From Paenibacillus sp. HW567 (GTDB lineage Bacteria; Bacillota; Bacilli; Paenibacillales; Paenibacillaceae): a stretch of 64,000 nt of DNA. A program made the translations under genes and the position numbers. The stretch is from the NCBI RefSeq assembly GCF_000374185.1, contig NZ_KB910518.1, forward strand, positions 2,303,687 through 2,367,686. The letters run 5' to 3'. Position 1 is the first letter of the stretch. Each line of letters starts with the position of its first letter. The notes under the pieces were generated by a model. It was not told where the DNA came from and did not search any database. It saw only the letters and a program-made list of their open reading frames with translations. Positions 42,829 to 50,953 of the stretch are shown here, in pieces.

Positions 42829-44157
42829 GTGAGCTTTTCAAAAGAGGATATTATGCGTATCGCCAAGGAAGAGAACGTCCGTTTTATTCGCCTGCAATTT
42901 ACCGATTTGCTCGGTACGATCAAAAACGTGGAAATTCCCGTTAGTCAGCTCGAAAAGGCGCTCGACAACAAGATGATGTTTGATGGCTCTTCTATCGAAG
43001 GTTATGTTCGTATCGAAGAATCCGACATGTACCTCTACCCTGATCTTAGCACATGGGTTATTTTCCCTTGGGTTACGGACAGCAAGGTTGCACGTCTGAT
43101 TTGTGATGTGTACATGCCTGACGGAACGCCTTTTGCCGGCGACCCTCGCGGTATTCTCAAACGCTGCCTTGAGGAAGCTGAAGAAATGGGCTTTACCGCA
43201 ATGAACGTTGGACCTGAGCCGGAATTCTTCCTGTTCAGAACCGATGAGAAGGGCAATCCAACTACAGAGCTGAACGACCAAGGCGGATATTTCGATTTGG
43301 CGCCGATGGATCTTGGGGAGAACTGCCGCCGCGAAATCGTGTTGACTCTTGAAGAAATGGGCTTCGAAATTGAAGCATCCCACCATGAAGTCGCTTCCGG
43401 CCAGCATGAGATTGACTTTAAATATGCTGACGCCATCAAGGCGGCTGACCAAATCCAGACCTTTAAGCTTGTCGTGAAGACGGTAGCCCGCCAGCATGGC
43501 CTGCATGCAACCTTTATGCCTAAGCCTCTCTTTGGCATGAACGGTTCCGGGATGCACGCACACCAGTCCTTGTTCAAAGGCAGTGAGAATGTCTTCTACG
43601 ATGAGAGCGACACTCTTGGCCTAAGCAAAACTGCGCGTTACTACATGGCCGGCATTCTGAAGCACGCACGTGCTTTTGCGGCGATTACGAACCCGACAGT
43701 GAATTCGTATAAACGTCTGGTACCTGGTTATGAAGCACCTTGTTACGTAGCCTGGTCTGCCAGCAACCGCAGCCCAATGATCCGTATTCCGGCATCGAGA
43801 GGGCTCAGCACCCGCATCGAGGTCCGCAACCCGGACCCGGCAGCTAACCCGTACCTTGCACTTGCTGTAATGTTGAAGGCAGGTCTTGACGGCATCAAAC
43901 GTCAGCTTGATCTTCCGGCTCCAATCGACCGCAACATCTATGTGATGTCTGAGGAAGAACGGATCGAAGAAGGCATTCCAAGCCTGCCGTCTGATCTGAA
44001 GGAAGCGCTGAATGAAATGATCCGCAGCCATGTTATTACTGAAGCTCTCGGCGAACATGCGCTGGCTCACTTCTACGAACTGAAAGAAATTGAGTGGGAT
44101 ATCTATCGGACGCAAGTTCACGAATGGGAAAGAGATCAGTACATGACTCTTTACTAG
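42829..44157 (+). CDS. glnA: Type I glutamine synthetase
   Basis: The 442-residue enzyme has the GS signatures [50 protein letters not shown] and the metal-site Glu in [11 protein letters not shown]. It makes glutamine from glutamate and ammonia with ATP. Length and lack of the adenylylation-tyrosine context place it in the GSI-alpha group of Bacilli, which is feedback-inhibited and not adenylylated. It starts at GTG 42829 behind GGGAGAGGG. It is the second gene of glnRA and ends at a strong terminator. Confidence 0.98.
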   Translation: MSFSKEDIMRIAKEENVRFIRLQFTDLLGTIKNVEIPVSQLEKALDNKMMFDGSSIEGYVRIEESDMYLYPDLSTWVIFPWVTDSKVARLICDVYMPDGTPFAGDPRGILKRCLEEAEEMGFTAMNVGPEPEFFLFRTDEKGNPTTELNDQGGYFDLAPMDLGENCRREIVLTLEEMGFEIEASHHEVASGQHEIDFKYADAIKAADQIQTFKLVVKTVARQHGLHATFMPKPLFGMNGSGMHAHQSLFKGSENVFYDESDTLGLSKTARYYMAGILKHARAFAAITNPTVNSYKRLVPGYEAPCYVAWSASNRSPMIRIPASRGLSTRIEVRNPDPAANPYLALAVMLKAGLDGIKRQLDLPAPIDRNIYVMSEEERIEEGIPSLPSDLKEALNEMIRSHVITEALGEHALAHFYELKEIEWDIYRTQVHEWERDQYMTLY

Positions 44158-44164
44158 GAGAAGC

Positions 44165-44197
44165 AGCCCTTGACGCTCCAGGCGTTGAGGGCTTTTC
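44165..44197 (+). terminator. Intrinsic terminator after glnA
   Basis: AGCCCTTGACGC pairs with GCGTTGAGGGCT around a short loop, followed by TTTT. Confidence 0.88.
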
Positions 44198-44260
44198 TAG
44201 TTACGCAGATTTTGTGAGAAAATAATTAACGGCCCCGCGTACGGGACCGCCTGCTGTGGA

Positions 44261-44479
44261 TCAGGAATTTGTATATTTTAAAAATTCATGAGGGACTTCG
44301 GTTTGACCAAGAATGGCTTCAACAGCTTTCCAAGCCTCTTGGAACTGGTTCCCGCTGTAATTCGTTCTATTGCTTGTCGGACTTGAGAGCGACATATCAA
44401 AAACTATAAATTCACCTTCCTCCTCAATCACTCTAAAGCTTACAGTGCGGTCTTTTTTCTGAATTCGTACTTCTTCCAC
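44261..44479 (-). CDS. Small acidic protein of unknown function (72 residues)
   Basis: The protein starts at a GTG preceded by GAGGAGGATG and begins MEEVRIQKKDRTVSFRVIEE. It is soluble, with a predicted beta hairpin followed by a helix (GNQFQEAWKAVEAILGQTEV). I do not recognise it. It is the first of a run of small unknown genes between glnA and lexA, and is convergent with glnA. Confidence 0.6.
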   Translation of the reverse strand: MEEVRIQKKDRTVSFRVIEEEGEFIVFDMSLSSPTSNRTNYSGNQFQEAWKAVEAILGQTEVPHEFLKYTNS

Positions 44480-44647
44480 GGTGCATCCTCCTCTTTATCT
44501 CTTAGGGAACAACTAACTTAGTCTTATCAAATCCTGAACGGAAAGGCAAGCTGATCCCATATAAAATCTAGTTCCTGTTAATTATTGCATAGCCAAATCT
44601 GACGTAATGTGACACAATGGAGGAAAATACGAAAGGAGCTATCTGCA

Positions 44648-44869
44648 ATGGAACAAGCGAATTCGACGCTGATTCTTGATTTGCTGGATGTTCATAATAT
44701 CCGAGTGAATGTTGAAGACAAGCAAATGACTTTTGTCGAGGCTGTAGAGACTGAGGCGAGATCGCAAGGGGTTGAAGTGTCTGGAGCGCATAAAGTTGTT
44801 TTACCCGAAAACCATGTTTATTTGAAAGAGAGCATCGAAACAGCTTTGAAGCATATTGAAGAGAAGTAA
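44648..44869 (+). CDS. Small protein of unknown function (73 residues)
   Basis: ATG 44648 follows AAAGGAG at good spacing. The product (MEQANSTLILDLLDVHNIRV and a C-terminal helix ESIETALKHIEEK) is acidic and soluble, with a beta-alpha pattern. Function is unknown. It is divergent from the 72-residue ORF, and a weak stem followed by a T-run (GGTCCAC..GTGGAGCTTTTTT, 44878-44902) ends it. Confidence 0.6.
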   Translation: MEQANSTLILDLLDVHNIRVNVEDKQMTFVEAVETEARSQGVEVSGAHKVVLPENHVYLKESIETALKHIEEK

Positions 44870-45091
44870 TGTGAAGGTCCACAGATAGTGGAGCTTTTTT
44901 CTTTGTGTTTATTGGACCTTATGATAGAGGGGCATGACCTTGCCGAAGGGGCTTCAACGCGGGCGGGGTCTTTTTTGCGATGTTACGCCAAAGATTGCGT
45001 TTACATATTGTTCCAAGCCGCTGTATACTATTTTTACAGAGTGACTATAAGCTGACAATTAAGTACGAACCACATATAAGGAGGTAGCTTT

Positions 45092-45316
45092 TTGAAATCG
45101 ACATATAAAGTCCTTTCCAGCGATGCGGATTTGTTTGCTGCAGCTCTCGCTCAGGTAAAGGTATACGTGGTCCAATTGATGGAGGGCAAGCCGCATGTAA
45201 TTGCAGACTACGCCGGCCCGGTGCAGAGATATACTCCTGATGATGTATTGGTGGCCGGAATGTGCTACAGCCGTGAGGGGTTTGAATTTAGGGTAAGGTT
45301 GCCGCAGAAGGAATAG
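45092..45316 (+). CDS. Small protein of unknown function (74 residues)
   Basis: A TTG at 45092 sits behind AAGGAGGTAG. The product (MKSTYKVLSSDADLFAAALA, then VYVVQLMEGKPHVIADYAGP) has no membrane segment, signal peptide or motif that I recognise. About 220 bases of non-coding DNA precede it, including a GC-rich imperfect stem with a T-run at 44938-44977. Confidence 0.55.
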   Translation: MKSTYKVLSSDADLFAAALAQVKVYVVQLMEGKPHVIADYAGPVQRYTPDDVLVAGMCYSREGFEFRVRLPQKE

Positions 45317-45425
45317 AGGGTCACCTGCCGGACAATAGCTACCGGATGTTTTCTTTCCTGTTAACACAGGCAGACTCTGAATATATTGCATCTCTTATAC
45401 TATCAAACGTAAAAGAGGTGTAATG

Positions 45426-45641
45426 ATGACAGACCGTGAACGAATTCGCAGAGCGATTAATTTGCTTCGGAAACAAAGAGCGATCCTGCTGGAAAGACTT
45501 GAAGAAATCAACGAGAATTTACGGCGGGTGCCGAACCCGAGCCGGGCTAGACGGGAACTGCTGGCTGCGAGAGTCTCCATCCGGGAAGCATTGCGTTTGA
45601 ATGCTGATGCGATCAGACTTTTGCGGAGAGTGCTGCTGTAG
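45426..45641 (+). CDS. Small Arg/Leu-rich helical protein (71 residues)
   Basis: Two adjacent ATGs (45423, 45426) follow AGAGGTGTA; the second has the better spacing. The product is highly charged and almost wholly helical, with regularly spaced Leu and Arg (RRAINLLRKQRAILLERLEE, then a similar second helix), suggesting an antiparallel coiled-coil pair. It could bind nucleic acid or a protein partner. I do not recognise the family. Confidence 0.6.
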   Translation: MTDRERIRRAINLLRKQRAILLERLEEINENLRRVPNPSRARRELLAARVSIREALRLNADAIRLLRRVLL

Positions 45642-45688
45642 ATTCTACTGGTCAGGGATTGTAAACTAAAGGTGTGAGGTATTCTGCG

Positions 45689-45733
45689 GAGAAACGGACA
45701 TTTCCTCTTAATAGAGAAGGTATCCGTTTCTTC
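45689..45733 (+). terminator. Stem-loop, likely terminator of the Arg/Leu-rich gene
   Basis: GAGAAACGGA and TCCGTTTC form the outer stem, with an inner CCTCT/AGAG pairing around TTAAT. TTC.TTC follows instead of a pure U-run. Its position argues against starting the next gene as early as 45674. Confidence 0.5.
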
Positions 45734-45769
45734 TTAGTGTGCAAATTACATATACGGAAGGTGAAGAGA

Positions 45770-46312
45770 GTGGAAGATGGGCTACGGCAGCGTTTAGGAT
45801 TGCCACAGCAGGAGGAAGCAAGCGGATCACCATTGAACGAGACTCTGACTACGGATGCGGACGGCATAACTGTGCTGAATGTTTCCAGGGAGGATGTGGA
45901 GCAAGGCCGGCTGGAGCGATATCTTCGGGAGTTCAAGAAATATGAGAAGAAAAGGCTTCGCGGAAAAGTTACACTGATCTTCGACGGTTATGGGCAGGAC
46001 CCTAGAGAGATTTATCAGATCCGGGAGATTACGAATTGGATAGATCGTCTGATGAAGAATATCCCCCATCTGTTTTACTTTTTGAGCCGGGAGAATTACA
46101 GTATGCGCATTGCTTTCTTTTGTTTATCGGAAGTGGTGGGCCGGGCGGGTCTGGAAGTATCTATTACGAAGGAGCAGGGCCGGCGGCTGATTGAAAAGGT
46201 TGTCAAGAGCGCTGTAGTCTACTCCAGAAAGCTTAAAGAGCCGGCGGAAGCGCAGTTTGCTCTTGCTGAGGGGATTGTGGAGGAACTGGGGTACGATCAG
46301 ACCATCGAATAG
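45770..46312 (+). CDS. Hypothetical protein (180 residues)
   Basis: I start at GTG 45770, which has GGAAGGTGA upstream; an earlier in-frame GTG (45674) would begin before a terminator-like hairpin. The acidic protein has an N-terminal Gln/Glu-rich segment, a VLNVSREDVEQGRLERYLRE block, FDGYGQDPREIYQIREITNW and LFYFLSRENYSMRIAFFCLS. The Phe/Tyr-rich part is not a clear membrane segment. I know no matching family. A bidirectional terminator follows. Confidence 0.6.
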   Translation: MEDGLRQRLGLPQQEEASGSPLNETLTTDADGITVLNVSREDVEQGRLERYLREFKKYEKKRLRGKVTLIFDGYGQDPREIYQIREITNWIDRLMKNIPHLFYFLSRENYSMRIAFFCLSEVVGRAGLEVSITKEQGRRLIEKVVKSAVVYSRKLKEPAEAQFALAEGIVEELGYDQTIE

Positions 46313-46322
46313 CTTATAGAAA

Positions 46323-46371
46323 TGCCTCCGGGAAAAGCTTTGCAGCAGCACGGCGGTTTTTCCTGGAGGCA
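46323..46371. terminator. Bidirectional stem-loop between convergent genes
   Basis: TGCCTCC..GGAAAA and TTTTCC..GGAGGCA pair between two genes whose 3' ends face each other. Confidence 0.6.
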
Positions 46372-46393
46372 CAGTTGGAATGACGTATTGTAA

Positions 46394-46774
46394 TTATACG
46401 AAATTGAAGGCAGCGATTTGATCGGCATACACGATGAGCTGCTTATATTCAATCTCAGTGCCGTAGCTGGAGAAAGGTCTTACAACCACATTATCCAGTA
46501 CTACAAAGTTATAATTATAGTTCTTCTCAGGATGCTCTGCGCCCAAGTAGGAAATGTACTCATCTACAATGACGTCATCCATTAATGATTTCAGATTAAA
46601 TACATCCTCATCTTGTCTGCTGTTATAGCTGGACACTTTTCCTTGAATGCTGCCAAAGCTGGTCAGGATGTTCACTCTGCGTTCCCCATGATCATTGTTC
46701 AGCAGGAGATTGGAGAGCTTCCCCAAAGCATCCACCTTAAAATCAATATGGGTTCTAATCTTTGAATTATTCAA
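46394..46774 (-). CDS. Hypothetical protein (126 residues)
   Basis: I place the start at TTG 46774 because AAAGGAAG lies 8-11 bases upstream; earlier in-frame ATGs lack ribosome binding sites. The product (MNNSKIRTHIDFKVDALGKL, NILTSFGSIQGKVSS, IEYKQLIVYADQIAAFNFV) is mostly beta-strand with no signal peptide. The pattern with VDEYISYLGAEHPEK resembles no family I can name. The gene follows the L,D-transpeptidase gene on the same strand, after a terminator-like stem. Confidence 0.55.
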   Translation of the reverse strand: MNNSKIRTHIDFKVDALGKLSNLLLNNDHGERRVNILTSFGSIQGKVSSYNSRQDEDVFNLKSLMDDVIVDEYISYLGAEHPEKNYNYNFVVLDNVVVRPFSSYGTEIEYKQLIVYADQIAAFNFV

Positions 46775-46876
46775 ACCAGGCACTTCCTTTCGAGAGTTAA
46801 TCTTCCAATGTACAAGATTCGACATATAGCTGCAAAATTCCTGTACGAATGTGAAAAAAACTGCTTGAACATGTAG

Positions 46877-46923
46877 AACACCAACGCCGGGCTGCTGATT
46901 ATCGCCTGACGCTGGTGTTTTTT
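46877..46923. terminator. Stem-loop after the L,D-transpeptidase gene
   Basis: AACACCAACG pairs with CGCTGGTGTT (one mismatch/wobble). A six-T run follows on the plus strand; on the minus strand it comes directly after the transpeptidase stop codon with a weaker U-tract. Confidence 0.6.
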
Positions 46924-46935
46924 GCAGCATCCAGA

Positions 46936-47274
46936 TTATTCGCGTATGGTGACCCGGGTTCCGATAGGCACAATTGCTGCCAGGGAGAGAACGTCCTCAT
47001 TGTACATGCGAATACAGCCGTGGGAGACCATTTTGCCGATCGAGGAGGGATCATTCGTTCCATGAATGCCATAGTGCGGTTTGGAGAGTCCCATCCAGAA
47101 GGCCCCGAAAGGTCCTCCGGGATTGGGCTGTTTGTTGATGATCGTGTATTCACCTGCCGGTGTAACGGTCAGTATTTTGCCGATGCCGACGGGAAATCCT
47201 CTGATCATGGTGTTGTCATCCAGCAGATAAAGCATCCGCTGTGACAGATCAACGATAATACGGTAATTGGGCAT
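46936..47274 (-). CDS. Short YkuD-domain L,D-transpeptidase
   Basis: The 112-residue protein is a bare YkuD catalytic domain with the active-site motif HGTNDP followed by [12 protein letters not shown] (catalytic Cys). Such enzymes make 3-3 crosslinks in peptidoglycan. It begins [20 protein letters not shown], the usual first strand of the domain, with no signal peptide, membrane anchor or LysM domain, although the active site works outside the cytoplasm. AAAGGAGA lies upstream of the chosen ATG 47274. A role in spores, or non-classical export, could explain this; the sequence does not decide. Confidence 0.88.
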   Translation of the reverse strand: MPNYRIIVDLSQRMLYLLDDNTMIRGFPVGIGKILTVTPAGEYTIINKQPNPGGPFGAFWMGLSKPHYGIHGTNDPSSIGKMVSHGCIRMYNEDVLSLAAIVPIGTRVTIRE

Positions 47275-47332
47275 AGTTATCAGATCTCCTTTGCTATCAG
47301 GATATGTGTGGAGAGAGAGGATGTTCATAATG

Positions 47333-47368
47333 AAAAAGACTGCTCTGCTTGGCAGCAGAACAGTCTTC
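47333..47368 (-). terminator. Intrinsic terminator after lexA
   Basis: AAGACTGCTCTGCT and AGCAGAACAGTCTT form a 14-base stem with a GCCA-type loop, followed on the minus strand by TTTTTC. Confidence 0.85.
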
Positions 47369-47384
47369 GAGGGGAATGGAGTTA

Positions 47385-48011
47385 TTAATGGATGTCGCGG
47401 AAAAGTCCAATGACTCTGCCCAAAATAGTAACGCGGTTAAGGCGTAGCGGCTCATAAGCCGGGTTCTCCGGCTGCAGGCGAATATGATCACGTTCTTTGT
47501 AAAAGGTCTTGACCGTTGCTTCGTCTTCTTCGGTCATAGCGACAACGATATCACCGTTATCCGCTGTTTGCTGCTGGCGGACGATAACATAATCGCCGTT
47601 CATGATGCCAGCGTCAACCATACTGTCACCGAGTACTGACAGCATAAAAACTTTGTTGTCGCCTACATAATGGCTAGGCAATGGAAAGTAATCCTCAATA
47701 TTCTCTGTAGCTGTGATAGGAACCCCGGCGGTAACCTTGCCCACTACTGGAATACGGGTAACCGTCTGGACGAACTGGTGAACATTCTCGGAATCCTCCT
47801 GGCCGAGCAATTCGATTGCACGCGGTTTTGTAGGATCGCGGCGGATAAGGCCTTTCTTCTCAAGGCGGTCCAGATGGCCGTGTACGGTGGAACTGGAGGC
47901 CAGTCCAACTGCTTCACCGATTTCCCGGACGGACGGCGGATAACCCTTGCTGCGGACTTCATTACGTATAAATTCCAGGATCGCCAGTTGACGACTCGAA
48001 ATCTTTGACAT
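47385..48011 (-). CDS. lexA: SOS repressor LexA
   Basis: The 208-residue protein has an N-terminal winged helix ([39 protein letters not shown]) and a C-terminal autoprotease with the cleavage site Ala95-Gly96 ([10 protein letters not shown]), nucleophile Ser130 ([10 protein letters not shown]) and Lys168 (EATVKTF). RecA-stimulated self-cleavage relieves repression of DNA damage genes. The start is ATG 48011 (MSKISSRQ). Its promoter has LexA boxes, indicating autoregulation, and yneA is divergent from it. Confidence 0.97.
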   Translation of the reverse strand: MSKISSRQLAILEFIRNEVRSKGYPPSVREIGEAVGLASSSTVHGHLDRLEKKGLIRRDPTKPRAIELLGQEDSENVHQFVQTVTRIPVVGKVTAGVPITATENIEDYFPLPSHYVGDNKVFMLSVLGDSMVDAGIMNGDYVIVRQQQTADNGDIVVAMTEEDEATVKTFYKERDHIRLQPENPAYEPLRLNRVTILGRVIGLFRDIH

Positions 48012-48043
48012 CGGAATCAACCCCATATACTATGTTTGGGAAA

Positions 48044-48083
48044 ATTATAACATAGAACCTCCGTTCGTACAAACATAAGTTCT
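48044..48083 (-). promoter_or_regulatory. lexA promoter with one or two LexA boxes
   Basis: On the minus strand TTGTAC (48072-48067), a 17-base spacer and TATAAT (48049-48044) form the promoter. The spacer holds CGAACGGAGGTTCT (48067-48054), 12 of 14 to the B. subtilis LexA consensus. A second, weaker box (11 of 14) lies at 48070-48083. Confidence 0.8.
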
Positions 48084-48117
48084 AAAAAATATGGAAATAA
48101 CGTCATCAAAAATAAAG

Positions 48118-48196
48118 GGAACAATTGTTCGAAAAGGGTATTGTGCAAAACACATGTTCGTGCTATATTATTTTCGAAAGTAAGAACAAGTGTTTG
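48118..48196 (+). promoter_or_regulatory. yneA promoter with three LexA boxes
   Basis: TTGTGC (48141-48146), a 17-base spacer and TATATT (48164-48169) precede yneA. LexA-like boxes lie upstream (48118-48131, around the palindrome GAACAATTGTTC), inside the spacer (48147-48160, minus-strand CGAACATGTGTTTT, 13 of 14) and downstream of the -10 (48183-48196, AGAACAAGTGTTTG, 12 of 14). Confidence 0.85.
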
Positions 48197-48209
48197 GAGG
48201 TCGGTAAAT

Positions 48210-48623
48210 ATGTTAAAGTACAGCACATACCGCAGCATCTACGACGAGGTTCGCGAAGTTCATACAGCGGATAACCATTCTGCTTCTATTCATAGACCCA
48301 ATGTTAAAGAGCTTCTCCTGGCTGTGTTTACAGCATGTAGGGGGGTGTTCCGCCAAGACAATTTTGTGAAGCTGGCTTTGGTTCTTCTTTTAGTTGTTTC
48401 CGGGTTTACCGTGGTTGGAAATGTTTTTGCTGGATCGGTGTCATTATTGAAGCAAGAGAAACGGGTGGTTGTCGAACGCGGGGATACTCTTTGGAGCATT
48501 GCTTTGAAGAATAAGCCGGCTAATATGAAAACTGCTGTATATATAGAAGGAATCAAACGAACAAGCGGCTTGGATAACAGCAGCATCAAGGCCGGTGACG
48601 TGCTTACATTACCGGTATATTAA
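48210..48623 (+). CDS. yneA: SOS cell division suppressor YneA (LysM protein)
   Basis: The 137-residue protein has a long N-terminal cytosolic segment, one membrane helix (FVKLALVLLLVVSGFTVVG, about residues 52-70) and a C-terminal LysM domain (VVVERGDTLWSIALKNKP, then IKAGDVLTLPVY). YneA blocks septation during SOS in B. subtilis, where it also lies divergent from lexA. ATG 48210 follows TTTGGAGG. Three LexA boxes cover its promoter. The N-terminus is longer than in B. subtilis YneA. Confidence 0.92.
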   Translation: MLKYSTYRSIYDEVREVHTADNHSASIHRPNVKELLLAVFTACRGVFRQDNFVKLALVLLLVVSGFTVVGNVFAGSVSLLKQEKRVVVERGDTLWSIALKNKPANMKTAVYIEGIKRTSGLDNSSIKAGDVLTLPVY

Positions 48624-48651
48624 CTGAAATTCATACCTCATAATTCCATGC

Positions 48652-48692
48652 AAAGAGCTTTCAGGGAGTAGACCTTGACAAGCTCTTTTTCT
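48652..48692 (+). terminator. Intrinsic terminator after yneA
   Basis: AAAGAGCTT pairs with AAGCTCTTT around a 19-base loop, followed by TTC. It separates yneA from ynzC. Confidence 0.65.
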
Positions 48693-48732
48693 CATGGCAC
48701 AGTTAGAATGAATTTAAAGGGAGGGGAACACA

Positions 48733-48906
48733 TTGAATATTGATCAATTGGTCGCACGTATTAACGAATTGGCGCGCAAACAGAAGAGTGACGGCCTGAA
48801 TGAAGAAGAGCTGGCGGAAAGAGCCAAGCTCCGTGAGATCTATCTGGGCAACATCCGCAACAACTTCCGGGCTCAGCTCAATAACATTGAAATTGTCGAT
48901 AAATAA
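48733..48906 (+). CDS. ynzC: DUF896 family protein (YnzC)
   Basis: A TTG at 48733 behind GGGAGGGG opens a 57-codon ORF (MNIDQLVARINELARKQKSD, then LNEEELAERAKLREIYL and FRAQLNNIEIVDK). This is the helical-hairpin DUF896 family, of which B. subtilis YnzC is the type and which lies downstream of lexA-yneA-yneB there. Function is unknown. No yneB (resolvase-like) gene is present between yneA and ynzC in this window. Confidence 0.88.
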   Translation: MNIDQLVARINELARKQKSDGLNEEELAERAKLREIYLGNIRNNFRAQLNNIEIVDK

Positions 48907-48989
48907 GAGCATGAACAAGGCTACATGGCATCTATAGACTGTGCCTGTTCCTTTTCATAGATATTACAGGATGACTAGGGGGAACTTAC

Positions 48990-49517
48990 ATGGCCCGTTC
49001 TTGGGAAAGAATGGTTCAACGCAACACCAAGCAGATCAACAAGCAACGCAAGAAGCAAGGGAAAGAGTCCATCTATGCTTCAACCAGCTCTGCCGCTGCA
49101 AAGAGCAGTGATATTTTTAAAGGCCGCAACATTGTGTTTCCTGTAGTTTTGCTGCTGCTTGGAATTATGTTCTGGGTAGTTGGTTCTATAGACCAAACCA
49201 GGGGTAGCGGCATGCTGACCAACTGGCTGGGAGTAGTGCTGTATTTCTTGCTGGCGGCCCTCTTGTTCTTCCGGCGCCCTTATTTGAAGGTTGAACGCGC
49301 CAGACTTTCCACGATCAAATTCAACCGTGAACGTTGGCTGCCGGCAGCCGATATTGAGCGGATCATCGTGACCCGCAGCGCAGTCTCCATCAAGTATAAG
49401 GGTAAACGAACACAATGGGTTTTCTCGAAGCTGCTCAACCGTTATGATATTCAGGCTATGGGAGAACGTCTGGAGCAATTTGCCAAGCAGAATCATGTAG
49501 AAATCGTTAACGAGTAG
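48990..49517 (+). CDS. Membrane protein of unknown function (175 residues)
   Basis: The protein has a strongly basic cytosolic N-terminus (KQINKQRKKQGK), two membrane helices (NIVFPVVLLLLGIMFWVVG, about residues 47-65, and LTNWLGVVLYFLLAALLFF, about residues 76-94) and a C-terminal cytosolic domain (ERWLPAADIERIIVTRSAVS) that resembles the small PH-like cytosolic domains of some bacterial membrane proteins. No function is known to me. GGGGGAAC precedes ATG 48990. It is 34 bases from the downstream HAD gene. Confidence 0.7.
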   Translation: MARSWERMVQRNTKQINKQRKKQGKESIYASTSSAAAKSSDIFKGRNIVFPVVLLLLGIMFWVVGSIDQTRGSGMLTNWLGVVLYFLLAALLFFRRPYLKVERARLSTIKFNRERWLPAADIERIIVTRSAVSIKYKGKRTQWVFSKLLNRYDIQAMGERLEQFAKQNHVEIVNE

Positions 49518-49551
49518 AAAGATATGCCAGCATAGGGAGAGGGAGAAAATA

Positions 49552-50337
49552 ATGCCGATTTCCGCTGTACTCTTTGACCTTGATGACACGTTGCTCTGGG
49601 ATGAGCGGAGCGTTGAGGAAGCTTTCCGCACTGCCGCTGAAGCGGCGGGGAATGGCGTTAATCCGCAGGAGCTGGAGGCCGCTGTGCGCCGGGAGGCGAG
49701 AAGCCTTTACGAGTCGTATGACACCTTCCCGTTCACCAAGCTGATCGGGATCAATCCTTTTGAAGCGCTGTGGGGGAATTTTACTGCCGGAGAGCAGCCG
49801 GAATTCCGCCGGATGGAGCAGCTTGCGCCCGTCTACCGCAAGGAATCATGGCGCCGCGGCTTGGCCGCGCTTGGAATTGACGATGAGGCGCTGGCCGAAA
49901 CACTGGCGGCCCGGTTTGCCGCTGAACGCCGCAGCCGGCCGTACATGTATGAAGAGACGCTGCAGGTGCTGGATAAGCTGCGCGGCAAAGTCAAGCTGCT
50001 GCTGCTTACGAACGGCTGTCCGGCACTGCAGCAGGAGAAGCTGGACGGTGTGCCTGAGCTGACCCCTTATTTTGACCACATTGTTATTTCGGGCAGCTTC
50101 GGCAAAGGGAAACCGGACAAGAGCATCTTCACGCATGCACTGGACCTGCTGGAAATCTCCCCTGAGCAGGGGGTGATGGTCGGTGACAAGCTGACAACGG
50201 ATATTCTTGGCGGGCTTGGCGCTGGCCTGACTACCGTCTGGATTAACCGGAACGGCAAAGCACCGGACCCGGCAATTCAGCCGGATTACCAGATCGGCCA
50301 TCTTGCGGAGCTTCTTCCGCTGGTTGAATCTTTATAG
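49552..50337 (+). CDS. HAD-family hydrolase (YjjG-like phosphatase)
   Basis: The 261-residue protein has all four HAD motifs: DLDDT (residues 8-12), LLTNG, GKGKPDKSIF and MVGDKLTTDILGG. The long helical cap between motifs I and II fits subfamily IA1 phosphatases such as YjjG or B. subtilis YsaA-like enzymes that act on nucleotides or small phosphates. Substrate is not predictable. GGGAGAGGGAG precedes ATG 49552. A terminator follows. Confidence 0.88.
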   Translation: MPISAVLFDLDDTLLWDERSVEEAFRTAAEAAGNGVNPQELEAAVRREARSLYESYDTFPFTKLIGINPFEALWGNFTAGEQPEFRRMEQLAPVYRKESWRRGLAALGIDDEALAETLAARFAAERRSRPYMYEETLQVLDKLRGKVKLLLLTNGCPALQQEKLDGVPELTPYFDHIVISGSFGKGKPDKSIFTHALDLLEISPEQGVMVGDKLTTDILGGLGAGLTTVWINRNGKAPDPAIQPDYQIGHLAELLPLVESL

Positions 50338-50349
50338 TGAACTTTGATC

Positions 50350-50387
50350 AAGCCGGGTATCCTCATGCGGGAGGCCGGCTTTTTTTG
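50350..50387 (+). terminator. Intrinsic terminator after the HAD gene
   Basis: AGCCGG pairs with CCGGCT, with CCTC/GAGG inside, followed by seven T. Confidence 0.8.
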
Positions 50388-50579
50388 CGTCTGATATCAG
50401 ATTTATAAGGTGAATTATCTGAAGGGAAATGCCAAGTATATGACTAAGCTCATTACGGTGAAAGGAAATGTGAGTTTTATTTCCGGAAATATGAATATTA
50501 TGTGTATAATGAGCACAGAAGTACCGCGCAAGATGTCAGTATCATTATGAAGCCTACCACTTATCCGGGAGGACTCCGC

Positions 50580-50819
50580 ATGATCATTCATAAAAGACTG
50601 GCGGCAATTGCGGCAATACTTATTACAGTAGCTTTAGCACAGGCTGCTCGGGGAATTCGGGAGCAGCCGGGCAGCCGGACATATGAGTTCACAGGCGAAT
50701 GATCGGAAAATGGTGAATATAAGGCTGAAGGAGCTATTGAAGAAGAAGGGGAGTTACTGTTACTTCCCATGTATCTGCGAGAACGCAGCACTCTATGCCA
50801 AGTAAAGAGCTTTTGGTGA
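50580..50819 (+). pseudogene. Small secreted protein gene with an in-frame stop codon
   Basis: ATG 50580, preceded by GGGAGGA, opens a signal-peptide-like stretch (MIIHKRLAAIAAILITVALA) and reads EQPGSRTYEFTGE to a TGA at 50700. The same frame continues without another stop for 38 codons (SENGEYKAEGAIEEEGELLL) to 50819. The joined product would be a small exported protein of the kind with a C-terminal YxFTGESENW-like domain. I read it as a gene inactivated by a stop and perhaps a 3' deletion; a genuine 40-residue peptide is the alternative. Confidence 0.4.
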
Positions 50820-50953
50820 AGCCGTAAATTATTATTTTTCAGCGGCTGAGGCTGCTGCCGGCAATTACGTATAATGCAGAGAGGAAAGGAAGGCTTTTCG
50901 AATTCCTGTTATTCTGCTAAACTTACTCTAATGTTTTTCTGGGGGGATAGAAA

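Noticed and set aside
42838..43563. 241-codon minus-strand ORF opposite glnA
   Set aside because: Antisense shadow of glutamine synthetase.
45674..45769. GTG 45674 as start of the 180-residue hypothetical protein
   Set aside because: It lies before a terminator-like hairpin; GTG 45770 has a better ribosome binding site.
50703..50953. Cobalamin or SAM riboswitch upstream of metH
   Set aside because: I found neither the B12-box nor S-box consensus sequences nor a terminator in this leader.
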